Source: Eumeta japonica
Taxonomy: Eukaryota > Arthropoda > Insecta > Lepidoptera > Psychidae
DNA length: 64,000 bases
NCBI GenBank assembly: GCA_005406025.1
Contig: BGZK01000547.1
Span: 62,001 to 126,000 of the forward strand
Direction: 5' to 3'
Below, piece by piece: positions 10,757 to 21,700 of the stretch (position 1 is its first letter; every line of letters starts with the position of its first letter). The notes beneath the pieces were generated by a model, which ran no database searches, was not told where the DNA came from, and saw nothing but the letters and a program-made list of their open reading frames with translations. The position numbers and the translations under genes were made by a program.

Positions 10757-10915
10757 ACTCCGTTGACTTGTGCATCAACAGATGGCGTTAGTTACAAACG
10801 AAAAAAAAAAAGAATCATACTCATCGAATTCATTCACTTATACATAAAGGGATGGTGTTAGTGCATAAGACATAGTTATCGCCTACGTTCGCTTGTGCAC
10901 TACAGATAGTGTCGT
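10757..10915 (+). repeat. Three degenerate units of 'cttgtgcatcaacagatgg'
   Basis: Units near 10763 ('gacttgtgcatcaacagatgg'), 10836 ('cacttatacataaagggatgg') and 10890 ('gcttgtgcactacagatag') are spaced roughly 55-75 bases apart. They share the order ttgtgca, cagatgg, gtt/gtc. Confidence 0.4.
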
Positions 10916-10979
10916 ATATAAGCACGTGTTCTCGAAATAAACCCTATTACAAATGAAAACATAGACGTAGCCACGTCAA

Positions 10980-11585
10980 AAATACTGACATCTATAGCTA
11001 TATCGGTTTCGATTTTCAAATTATTACATGAACACCTTCAGCGGTTTAAATTTATCATACACCATTTTATCCCTATTTTCACCCCCCCGTAAGCTAATTT
11101 TTCAAAACCAATGCGTCGTTACGTTTCATTTTTAAGTAACTAAAATATTAACTTTGGTGTTAATAGATTCAAGAGTTCCGTTTTTCTGTATAAAATTTTC
11201 AACCCTTTTTGTACTCCGTTCAGGATTCCTTTGAAAAAATAATGCATGTCATGGTTTTTGTTAGTAATAATTAGCTAAAATATAAATTTTGATATTAATA
11301 GATTTAGCGGTTTCAATTTCCCATACAAACTTTTACCGCTTATTTTACCCCTTTCAGAGTTAAAGAAACAATGTATGTAAGTTTTTTTTATTTCTACAAG
11401 TAATTTCGATTATCCACACAAAGCAATTTCACTCTTTTCATCTATTGAATTTAAAAGAAAATCATGTCTCATTGCTCACCTACGTTATTACAGGAACACC
11501 TCTGCAAAATTTTAGGTCTCTACATTCAGTACTTATGGCTGTGCGTTGGTATATCGGTCCATAAGATTATTCTTTTATATATAGA
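10980..11585 (+). repeat. Modular 'acaaaattttcaacccctttt' repeat, copy 1
   Basis: Repeated modules contain 'ataaaattttcaacccttt', 'ttcaaaaccaatgcgtcgtt' and 'agcggttt'. The end is 'ggtctctacattcagtacttatggctgtgcgttggtatatcgg', the usual terminus of this lepidopteran repeat. The same module order recurs at 45780-46380. No frame is retained. Confidence 0.55.
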
Positions 11586-12215
11586 ATACATTAGCTGTTA
11601 CTTAACCGGTTCGTTGGACGTAAATTAAAATTTAGGAGTGTTTATTTAATTTATGATTTAAATTTGCTCATATTTTCAATTGCCGTATTATGTATTTACA
11701 CAAAAATGAAAGTTGTATAAAATGGTAACCTTTTTTTTAAAAAAAACTTTTTACAGAACATAATTTATCCTACTGCATTTTTTTTTACAGTCAATTTAGC
11801 CATTTGAGCGTGATTTACGTGTATGTACGCCCGTGTACGTGTTAATAATGTTATGAATGTAAATAGTATTAAATTAAATAGTTACATTCCATGAGTTTTT
11901 CTGATGATCTTACATTTATCAAAATCCGTTAAGCTTCTATTTTTTATGGCATAGGTGGTTTAACCTCTATCTCGAAACCAGCTCAATATAAAAATACGGA
12001 CATATTTTTACCGAGCCTTCCATTTTTGTTCATCATGCAATCATCTTTTCAAAACTAGATTTCATTATTTTCAAATCCATCTAATCAGGCCAAGGTTAAG
12101 GTCAGATTAAGCGGGCTATCACTAGATTTGGGACAAAGTCATCACAAACATTCCGTCACCTTATTACCTCCGATGGTGTTACTAAAGTTTATCACCAAAG
12201 GTGTTGAGAGAGTAA
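11586..12215. other. No gene seen
   Basis: AT-rich. A tail-like fragment near 11790-11860 ('agtcaatttagccatttgag') may be a retrotransposon end, but it is too short to assign. Confidence 0.45.
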
Positions 12216-12219
12216 AAGC

Positions 12220-12400
12220 CGAAATATACGCCTCGCGCCGAGGCCGCGGGCGCCGAGTTAGTTTTACCGTATAGCGTTAGGGTTAACAATCGCCCATAAA
12301 GCTCGGCGAACGCGCGCGACTACATATAGTTGACGGGAATACCGCCGTGAGGGAGTTCAATTTACAGGAATACGAGCGGGGGAGGTGCTACGGGACAGAA
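12220..12400. other. CpG-rich island
   Basis: Dense CG dinucleotides ('cctcgcgccgaggccgcggg', 'cggcgaacgcgcgcgac') stand out from the AT-rich surroundings. No frame or splice framework is convincing. It may be a promoter, conserved element or GC-rich repeat. Confidence 0.3.
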
Positions 12401-13850
12401 CCGAAACGTGAAACGGAACGTATTTATGAAGTAATTGACTTGCGAACGTAGGTTGGATATTACGACTTGGATCAAGTCGTGGTGAATTTTCGTTTGCGGA
12501 TCTTGACGCGCTTTGGTCATGCCGTAGACTGTTTCCGATTTTGACAAGTTAGCAGACTCGTTATATGTCTATTATTCCTAATATATGGATAGCAAGGTAG
12601 TCGGAAAATTCTCTACTAAACTAGCTTAGGTTAGAAAAGACCAGGAAAGGGTCTGCAAAATTTTTTAATTGAAAAAATTATCAGATTTTTTTTATAGTAA
12701 TGATCAGTGTGTTTGTAAATCCTTCAGTAATAAATAAAGTTTCAATTATTGAGCTCACAGAAATACATAAGAAATCTATGCGGCGAGACTTGATTTGATT
12801 TGTTTGCTGCTTGTAGTTATTTTTTTTAGTGATCAAATTTTTGGTAACTCGTCATTTTTAATTTAATTCGTAACCTTTTCTCCGCAAGATGAAAGTGTTT
12901 CACACGAATAATGTTTGTCTTTCAATGTCTTAACTCCTAGTTCAGCAAAGGCTTGCGGCATATATGTACACGCTGGGCACGTCGACTTCATAAAAATAAA
13001 GAGAGTCGACTAGAAGTTCCAAGCCACGAAAGATAGAGTTGGCAAAGTGGCAAAAGTTCTAAGAGTTTTGGACTGACCCGTTTTTCTAGCTTTTATAGCT
13101 TTAAAATAACCCGCCAACCCTAAGACTTAAGACTACTTCTACATTATCAAGTTGAGCTTACATGAGTTACATGGTTTGGAACACGTATAGTCGGTCATTT
13201 CATATAACTTAAGCGCTGTATTATGCATAATCTCTTGACTTACATAATTTTATTGGCTTTTTATAAGTCGATAGATGTTACATTGGGGTTATTTACAGAA
13301 GCGATTTTGACGTTTCAGTGATATTTGTGTACGTTTATACAACTATAAAAACATAAGAATACAACTAAATGATTTCATTACGGATTAGTATATTAATTTT
13401 ATTTTAATAATTTATAATCTTATAGATATACCTAATCATCATAATTTGAAAGGTAACTAATGGTATTCAACACTGAAAATGGAGCATTAATTTTAAGGGT
13501 ATTTCATTTTTATTACATTGGCTACCATTACTAGAAAAATATACATACAATATTGTATGTAAAATTTATGGCTATTTTAGACAAACAAATTAGTGGACTC
13601 TATATACTCATAAAGCATACATAATTTAAAATAACAGTTTTTAAGATTATTTATGCCATTTTCTTAGAAACACAGTCGCAGGCATTCAAAATAAGAGAAA
13701 TTCATATTCAATAGGGTGCTAATAAAGTAACAGCAATCCATACTAAATCAATACAATACGTTCCAAATACATTCTAACTTAATAACATTATCTATACTCT
13801 TAAAAAGTACCTGGTTGTCGTTAATTATGGCATATATCGAGTTGATTAAT
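12401..13850. other. No gene seen
   Basis: AT-rich. A moderately complex patch near 12950-13090 ('gctgggcacgtcgac', 'gagagtcgactagaag') contains a short inverted pair around gtcgac but no gene evidence. Confidence 0.45.
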
Positions 13851-13854
13851 TGAA

Positions 13855-14180
13855 ACCGAACGTTGACAACGTGAGCGTTCTCCATCACACGAGCAAAGGC
13901 AGATCGATCGCTCGGACTTGCGTAATTTTCAATTTAAATTCAACCTTCTTCACCGGCGCCGTGCGTTAACTTAAAAGCGTTCGATTTTCATTTAATTTCA
14001 CGGAGCTTTTTATACGGAGCGATCCGCGCCGCCGAATGGGCGTATGCGCCGCGTCGCGTGATTGCCGCGAAATAAAGTACGGCCGGTGGAATTTCTAGAC
14101 ATCACGCCGCGCTAAACGATCGACTTTTATAAGCGTCGTCACGGAGATGGCTGTTGTGCGGTTATTGCCGGGCTGTACGA
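13855..14180. other. CpG-rich unique island
   Basis: About 300 bases are rich in CG ('gatccgcgccgccgaatggg', 'gcgccgcgtcgcgtgattgc'), including a TATA-like 'tttttatacgg' near 14007. Neither strand has a long frame. A promoter or enhancer is possible, by inference. The overlapping short frames at 14139-14388 look accidental. Confidence 0.3.
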
Positions 14181-14539
14181 AAAACTGGGCCGAGTCTGTG
14201 TGTACATTGGTATTTTTATTCGACTCGAATGGGAGAAAATAAGATTATTAAAAGGGCGCCCTATTAGGATATATCTATTACATATCCTTTTCATTTCTAC
14301 CACCATGTATCGTGCATTAGAGAACGTGCTTTTGCGTGTAGCGGTCGAAGCCGTTCTTTGCACTCGATACACCCACCTCCCCGTCTAAGCATATTGAATC
14401 CGCGTCGAATACATAAGCTTTACATTAGAGTCACCCAAGGGAGTGGTTTTAGTGGGTAAAAATTTCACATAATCCGTTCTCCAGGTTGCGTGACCGGGTA
14501 TCTTTCGTCCGAGAAGATTACCACTTCCTACGCAAAAAA

Positions 14540-14830
14540 GGTAATCTTTTTATTTAGGATTTAGGGATTTGAACCCAAAGTTTTAATCGTTGGTCTAGAG
14601 CGAGTTGGAAGCTGCTAATAAACGTAGTCACCATAGCGATGACAACGTCGGCGATAGACGGCTTCAGCTATTTCTTTGAGAAACAGAGCGGATGGTTTAA
14701 TCTGATTCAAGTTGAAATCTCATCGTTCAATTCGGCGGTGATCATGAAGAACGCGGTACCATGTGGTTCCAAGGTGACGCTTTCAACCACCGAGCCACTA
14801 CAATCCAAATCCACATGTGTCCATTTCCAA
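14540..14830 (-). repeat. tRNA-derived SINE remnants
   Basis: On the minus strand 'gtagtggctcggtggttgaa' (about 14806-14787) is a good A-box, followed by 'accttggaaccacatggtacc', the usual SINE order. A second B-box-like 'gggttcaaatccct' lies at about 14565-14578. The 73-residue plus-strand frame beginning MTTSAIDGF runs through this repeat and is unlikely to be a protein. Confidence 0.45.
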
Positions 14831-16142
14831 TGTATCTTTTCGTTGCTTTTAATTGAATAAATATTATTATGAGAGCATTGTCGTGTTAAAGCAAATTTCT
14901 CTTACGGTTGACTGATGACTAATATTTTACTTTAATCTGCATATGCCATATACGTATACTAGTTATTAGCAACCACAACCATATTTCCAGGTACACCATG
15001 TGGTATAGCAGTATATTCGGGCTGTATTTAATAAGCCCCTGATATCTATTTGCTTAAAGACATATTCTTCTTGATATTAGGGATTAATTATTTTATTGTC
15101 ATTAGCGAAAATTTTAATTTAATTTCTTATTCCTGGTTGTAAACAAATACTATTAAAGTTTTAAAACAATCGCTCTTGTGTTTCGATCAGTGGACATCGT
15201 TCGCCAATTTTTTATATTCTCATATAAAAAATTCCAAATAAGGTACATTCAATCCTTTTACAGTGTAAGATTCGGATTTCCTTTTTAATTATTCTATTTA
15301 TGGCGTTCATACTACAAAAAAGGTCATATATCATACATATTTGCCATAAAGACAAAGAAGCGGGGAAAATTTTTGAATTTATTGCTATCCTATTCGTTCC
15401 ACATCAGTAACATGATACGTTCTGAATATCAATTTGGGATCGAGATAGAATCGGTAACGAATTTCTTTCTCTCACTCGGTCCGCATTAACATACAGTTGT
15501 TTATATTGAGGGTATTATTCCCAGCTGAATTGAGAAGAAAGATGTGGGCATTCGAAGAAGATGCATATTTTTTCGATTCTGCTTTAGATATCAAATGTAT
15601 ATTGTGAAGATGTTCCTTTTGTTACTAAATCGTCTACTTGTATTACAAACAAATTCTTCGAATGTAGTCAGTTAGATTATTTTATGGAAGTGTACGCAAT
15701 TTTAAGAAGATTATTTGAAACATAGTTTTTTAAGATTTCATTAAAGGATACATACTTTTTTTGGAAAATCTCTTACTGTGACGTCATAAATCTGTGCTAT
15801 AATTGTGTAAACTCAGGCCTTATATAATAAAAAAATAAATACAATCTCCATACATCTATTTAATCACAGCATGTTCTATGTTCAGTACGATGCTTTTCGA
15901 TGAAAATTAAGAGTCTACGTAACTTTTACACGCGATTAAAGTAATTTTTTTTGGTTTAGTTTTGTGGCACATATAAATTATGTACATATTATCTAAAAAT
16001 CAATAAGTCGTTTTAGCTTTTAGTAATACAGACTGAGTTCAGGATTTTAATTTAAAGGCAGATCATTCTATTAAAAAAAAATATTAAGAAACTCGGTTTA
16101 TATCTATTGGGCCGGAACCGTATGCGCAGTTTTTTTTGTAAC
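14831..16142. other. No gene seen
   Basis: AT-rich interval with no assignable repeat or frame. Confidence 0.45.
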
Positions 16143-16144
16143 TA

Positions 16145-17191
16145 CGTGGGGCGCACTATAAGTTTCTGGAACTGGGCACTTACATAAATAATATTTTAAA
16201 AGGAATTACTACATTTGAAAATTAACTCTTTGGCTATTGAATGCAGTTTGTTTCAGCTAACTGTCAATTATTTTTATATTGTGGCGTCATTTTTAAAAAC
16301 TTGCATGTCTCCATCACTATGGATTTAAGTCTTGAAAATTTTGGTAGTATGATTTTCTACGATTTTGAGTGTAATGTCACAGCTTAGCAGGGTCTTGATC
16401 GGTTTCGAACTGCTTTTGGCGATGAAGCACAATGCAAGACGACTATTTATAACTGGTTTGCAGAATTCAAGTGCGGTCGTGTTAATTTCAGTGACGAATT
16501 TCATGATGGTCGCCTGTTCACCGCGGTAAACAATAAAAACATCGATGCTGCGCACCGTACGATTGAAACAGATAGGCATCTGATCTACCATGAGATTCGA
16601 GCATCCTTAGGCATAGGCATGAGTCAAATACCATCATCCTATATTGGAGTATGATAAAGCTGTGTTCGCACTGTATTCCACACAATTTGATTGAGGCTCA
16701 AAAAACGAACCGCATCACTTGATGCAATGTCATGCTTAGCAGATTCAAGGAAGGGGCGTTAAATTTGATGTGGGACACAGCAACAAGTGACGAAATATAG
16801 TTTATTGCACGGCCATTTGTTTGCCGGAAGTTATTAAGGAACTTCAGAAAAATTACGGTTATTTTTAATATCGTATCATACCCGTTCTCGTACGGCCAAA
16901 CAGACAAATAAATATTTGAAGGAGAAAAACGTAGGACTTTTTTTTCGCAAAAATTAAGAACCAATTACACGATCAACGATTTTTATCACCAGAAGAAGCT
17001 GTTGAAGAGTATGAAAAACATGTTTCCCAGGTCAACAGGGAGGAGTGGCATAAATGTTTTCTAAATTGGTTTATTCGCATGAAAAAGTGCATTTATGCTA
17101 ACGGAGAATATTTTGAGAAACAAATATTAATTTTTGACCATTCACAGTAATTTTTTATCATTTGTTCCAGAAATTTTCAGTGCGACCTACG
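16145..17191 (+). mobile_element. mariner transposon, internally deleted
   Basis: TA target duplications flank the element (16143-16144 and 17192-17193). The left end 'cgtggggcgcac' and the complement of the right end 'cgtaggtcgcac' are inverted repeats that continue into 'agtttctgga' and 'aatttctgga'. The 1,047-bp length is about 250 bp short of a full mariner, matching losses seen in the transposase. Confidence 0.85.
16319..17150 (+). pseudogene. mariner transposase relic (SETMAR-like family)
   Basis: The start ATG at 16319 gives MDLSLENFGSMIFYDFE, a close match to the N-terminus of a widespread insect mariner. An in-frame stop follows soon after. The helix-turn-helix region is well kept ('GDEAQCKTTIYNWFAEFK', 'NKNIDAAHRTIETDRH', 'YHEIRASLGIGMSQI'). 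The first catalytic motif survives as SDEI followed by a stop (aspartate codon at 16789-16791). A deletion then jumps to 'TAICLPEVIKELQKNYG', and the second and third catalytic aspartate regions are lost or unreadable. The C-terminus is intact ('SPEEAVEEYEKHVSQVNREE', 'FLNWFIRMKK', 'ANGEYFEKQ'). It is non-functional and only moderately old, since codon-level matches remain strong. Confidence 0.9.
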
Positions 17192-17193
17192 TA

Positions 17194-18175
17194 TCAACAA
17201 CATCATTAATAAGCATTTATATTGAACTTTCGGATGACTAATCTAATTAAACTTGTGCGCTACAAGCTTTTGAAGTTATTTGATGTAGTAGAATATTAGG
17301 TACAATTATATATATGGTCCTTCCGTGTCTGGACGAAGCCAGAACAGGAGCAGCATTTTTGTAACATAGTCAGTAATTTTTAGGTCACTATGTATCTAGG
17401 TCACTATGTCACTAGGTATCTATTTAATTAATAGATACGTTATAATAGTTATAAGGCAATCATGTGAGTGAAACATCTACAAAGGGGTACTGCTTGATAA
17501 ACAGGTTCCGTAATTATTTTATAAATTAATCTTTGAGAAAGCGAGATTACTTTATTTTTAACAAATTACCTCTGACCTTTGTTCATTTGTAATGAGATCA
17601 GAAATTAGCTGAAATTTGAATTCAGATGTATGTATTTTGGTGCGATATATGACAATGAACTTTTGCGAGAATCCAAATAAAAGCGTTGATTAATCTAAAA
17701 ATAACAAATATGTGCGAGGATGAAAAGCTGGTGTTACCCAATAAAATATGTAGTGCAAAATAAAGGCAATTTAAATCCAAAAATTACTTGACCTTTACAA
17801 GTCGAGTGGAGCGCAACCCATACACTTTGCATCGTGAGACATACAAATGCATTTGCACAGTGCGAACACTGGAGATCTTCAACCAGCATATTGTTTAGTT
17901 GCTGACGAATGACATCAGTGAGAGCTCAGATGCGTTCAGATTTGGCTAAGCAAAAGTTTTGTCATCTCACTTGATTACGTCAAAACAAAGATAAAGAGAA
18001 ACGCTTCCGTAGTACTTAGTGAATAATGGGATGACCCAAAATCGAATGGTTACAGACACAAAAATAGAAAATCCGACAGCTCAACAGCGTGCCGTCACCA
18101 CACCGCGTTTCGCTATACATCTCCCAAGGAACGTTTCACCTTACCGTTGATATGAGTCCTTACCACGTATAACAC
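17194..18175. other. No gene; short minisatellite
   Basis: Near 17380-17425 the phrase 'aggtcactatgt' with 'aggtatct' is repeated. Otherwise the interval is unassigned, AT-rich to mixed sequence. Confidence 0.45.
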
Positions 18176-18179
18176 ATTG

Positions 18180-18320
18180 TGGCAGTGACAGCAACACCTT
18201 ATTCTTTCGTCAGATCAACACGCGCGCATGAGAGACTCTCGGTTCATAAATTGCATTGCGACAATAGTTCTAGTCAAACGCGACGCGAGACGACAGCGGC
18301 GGCTTTTCCTACTTCTATAG
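18180..18320. other. CpG-richer patch
   Basis: 'acacgcgcgcatgagagac' and 'aacgcgacgcgagacgacag' give a local CG-rich block with no frame. Its nature is unknown. Confidence 0.2.
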
Positions 18321-19120
18321 TTTCGGAGATTAAGATCGTATAAAATACTTTTATTTATATACAATACATAATTATTTGTTTAATAAATTCTTCTTTTTAT
18401 TTTAGTTTTATTAATTTAAATGTTCTTGTGAACTTATTATATATTATACACAGGTGTACATAAATATGTAGCGAAACTATTTCAACTTGAATTTATAATG
18501 TGATGAATATTTTCTTTTTAAATTTATTTATATACATGTCTTTTCTAGAAAATTAAAAAAAATTAAACGTTACTTTATTTAACGCCATTTCGTATTTATT
18601 TCGTAAATAAATACGTAAGAAAATTTTGTAATTACTTAGTGTTACGTACCTAAATACTAATTGTTGGAAATTCGAGACTCGAGACACGGCGAGCAAAGCT
18701 CGGTTGCCTAAATCCTAAGAATCGAGGTGAAAGTAGCTACGGCGGCAAAGTGAAAAAATTAAGAACCGCCTTGTAATAAAAAACTCATTAATAGTCTTTG
18801 ACATCCTTTTCTCAAAAGTAGAATTTTACGTGTATGTATTTCATACCACTTCATTTCCACAATTCCATGCTCGTAGACAACTGTTTCTACTAAAGTGAAA
18901 ACTTCTTTTATTCGATTGGTTCAGTAGATTAAATAATGATAAACGAATACAAAGAAAAATTAAAAGTATTTCGTTTGTTATGTATCAAATAGATCTCGTA
19001 CCTTAATTAGAAAAGTAATACCAACATCGCAAACCCTAATAACACGTGACTGAAGTTTAGAAAGGATATATAATATTTAATAGTTTGGGTCGGCGTGCGC
19101 CGATAAAGCAACCGGGCAGT
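18321..19120. other. No gene seen
   Basis: AT-rich. It contains an 11-bp inverted repeat, 'cgtatttattt cgt aaataaatacg', near 18592. Confidence 0.45.
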
Positions 19121-19125
19121 GGTTT

Positions 19126-19330
19126 TTAGGGTTCCGTAGTCAACAATGAAGCCTTATAGTTTCGACACGTCCGTCCGTCTGTCCGTCCGCGGCTTAGCTC
19201 AATCACTCCTAGTACTAGAAATCTGTAATTTGGCATGGGTGTGCATATTAATCACACCGAAAAATTAGTAGAATATGATCTTGAAAGACAAAGAAATTTG
19301 TAGGTTACCTCTCCTAGATGTAAAAAAAGG
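19126..19330 (-). repeat. 'ggttccgta' family repeat, copy 2
   Basis: Starts 'tagggttccgtagtcaac' and continues through 'gtccgtccgtctgtccgtcc' and a 'gaaatctgtaatttggcatg' segment. This is the clearest copy of the family in the window. Confidence 0.6.
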
Positions 19331-20245
19331 TGATTACTTTTTTTCTAATTTATCTCATGGCGTGGCGTATCGTTAGATAGGCCATTGTAAAACATTGTAG
19401 GTCTATGAAAACTATTTTTTCGATTTACTTATCCGTTAGGGAAATTTTGATATTTACGTTGTTAATCTTTGTTAGGGTCATAAAGCGCGCCAACTAAATG
19501 GTTATTTTTCGATACGTGAAAAAATACACCAAAATTGTATATGTAACGAAATTAAAAGGAAAAGCTATTACATCTGAGTAAGCTCTACATCTTAACGACT
19601 AATAGTTGACAAATTTGTAAAATATGTTTGGAGAAGGAAAAAGAAAAATTCCCTGAAATATCCTTTTTGAAAATTACTTGGATAAAGTTATTGGTTGTGT
19701 AAAAGAGGCATTAACATAAGTATATGAACGATATAAAATTATGTATATATAAAATTCACTTATCTTTTCTGTGAGGAAACCGATTTTAATGAAATAAATA
19801 TTAAAAGTTATCATAGATACATTATTAAAATCTAAACTCAAATTAGTTGCGCCGTTGTGGAGGTTAGCTCGCACAAAGCCACAGCCAGATAAACAGAAAC
19901 TTCTCCAGTTATTCAGTTTATGTACAAGATTGATTGTGTAGTGTGTGGTGCTTTCGTTTGTTAGTCGTCTGTCTATCTTATCAGTAATTTATATCATTTA
20001 TGTATAATAATAATTTTTTTGAAGTCAAAATCAAATTTTGATTTTCTCGTTTTTAATTGAGGAAGGTTTACTTACATTCTAGGGACCAAATTTAATTTTT
20101 AAATTTGATTATTTTAAACATTTCATTAGACAGCCGGTATACAATTATATGTTTCTAAAATAATCGTTGTTGAAATATTATATTTTATCTCATTTTGTTT
20201 TATATATTGGTAGTGTACCAAAAAAAAGTTACTAGGCACGATAGG
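19331..20245. other. No gene seen
   Basis: AT-rich. A retrotransposon-tail-like phrase lies near 19845-19900 ('gcgccgttgtggaggttagc ... agataaacag'). The 66-residue minus-strand frame overlapping it is not supported. Confidence 0.4.
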
Positions 20246-20370
20246 CTCCACGTGGAAAATTTTGCGATATATATTTTAACCCATTTTAAATATAAAATTT
20301 TATTAGACTCACGTGGAAAATTTTCATATAATACAATGTGTTATATATTTTAACCCATTTTAAATATAAT
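20246..20370 (+). repeat. Tandem duplication, about 60-bp units
   Basis: 'cacgtggaaaatttt ... tatattttaacccatttt' occurs at about 20249-20303 and again at 20310-20370 with small indels. Confidence 0.75.
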
Positions 20371-21395
20371 TTTTTTTATAAAAATCAATAACCTTCAATG
20401 ATGTACATATAAAAAGCAATTTAATTTAACCCGCTACCCCATTCTTGTTCCAACAACAAAGCTTTTAAGTTTATTTTGTGCCCTAGAGACAATGCGAACG
20501 TCTTCAAAGAAGATATACGCGACAATGTTAATGGAATTCTCGCGGTGAATATTTTAGTTTCACTTAGAATAGAAGATTTTTTTATTATTATTAAAAAAAG
20601 TCTGTCTGAAGGTATTAATGTCAGACTTTAAAAAAAAAGTTAAAGCTGCAACGATTAATATACGAAACAATGTAGCATAACAAAGTAGCAGAAAATTTTT
20701 CGTTACTCCATACCTTATTTTTTTATATTTCTAATAGTCTCAAGTTCTCTTTGAAAACTATTTCAAAACACCAGACGTGTACGAGAAAACTGCTCCAACT
20801 ACCACTTAAAGTCGTAATGAGGTACCATGAATTATTCAGGGCACGTCGGAAGCGATATTGGCTAGCTCAAAGGTCGAACCGATGACCTTAATGTGTATAT
20901 CTGAGGTAGTGCTATCTGTCATTGTGAAGTTAATGCTGTATGATTGAACAATAATAAATAAATTGGTGACTCTTAGTTTGATAAATATACTTTAAAATTT
21001 CTGAACCTTATAGATAATATTTGTCAAATGTATTTTCTATTTAAAAGTATTTGGTCCACAATCTACGGGTTATAAGAAATTTTAACGTAAAATTGATATT
21101 AGAAAATCCATTTATTAATGATTTCAATATATTATGTTACGACATAATAATTGCCCTGGATCAATAGACCATTCAAATATTTGTTTCTGTAATCATTCTA
21201 AAAATTGATACGAAAAAACATTTAAGTATCCTTTTCAAGTTCAAATTAAATGGGAGCCATGGCGTGAAGTGTAAAATTAAAAATTCATTGGATAAGTTAT
21301 TTTTAGTCACGATTAAAGTACTATAATTTATTATTCGAAGGCGTCGCTCATAACCATTGAACTCCTACCATTTTTACTTAGATACCTATTTATTT
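20371..21395. other. No gene seen
   Basis: AT-rich. A more complex patch near 20790-20910 ('ggctagctcaaaggtcgaacc') has no assignable identity. Confidence 0.45.
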
Positions 21396-21399
21396 ATGA

Positions 21400-21700
21400 A
21401 CAAATCGAATCAAATCAAAAAATATCTTTATTTCGTAGGAAATAGAAATTACACTTGAAATGCGTCATAAACAACTGTTTTCGACATTAAAATTACCACC
21501 CATTCCAAATGCTGATTCATCATGAGAAGAATGGGCAGGAAACTTAAGGTTTGCTCATTTTACTCATCGATACAAAATATTGAATGATTAATAATTTAGT
21601 ACAACACTTAGTAATAACATGATGCTACCTGATAGCCGATAGAACATACCGGTGCGGATGCTACATGCCCACGGCTAGAAGTCGGAGTGACAATATTTTA
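21400..21700 (-). mobile_element. 5'-truncated non-LTR retrotransposon 3' end
   Basis: 'aatcaaatcaaaaaatatct', 'tttcgtaggaaatagaaatt', 'acacttgaaatgcgtc' and 'ttaccacccattccaaatg' follow one another in the same order as at 32480-32610, where they form the 3' tail of a reverse-transcriptase relic. This is therefore a second, tail-only insertion of that family. It shows what the tail looks like without the palindrome present in the other copy. Confidence 0.7.

Noticed and set aside
14139..14388. Overlapping frames on both strands
   Set aside because: They are mutual shadows in a CpG-rich patch with no motif or gene signals.
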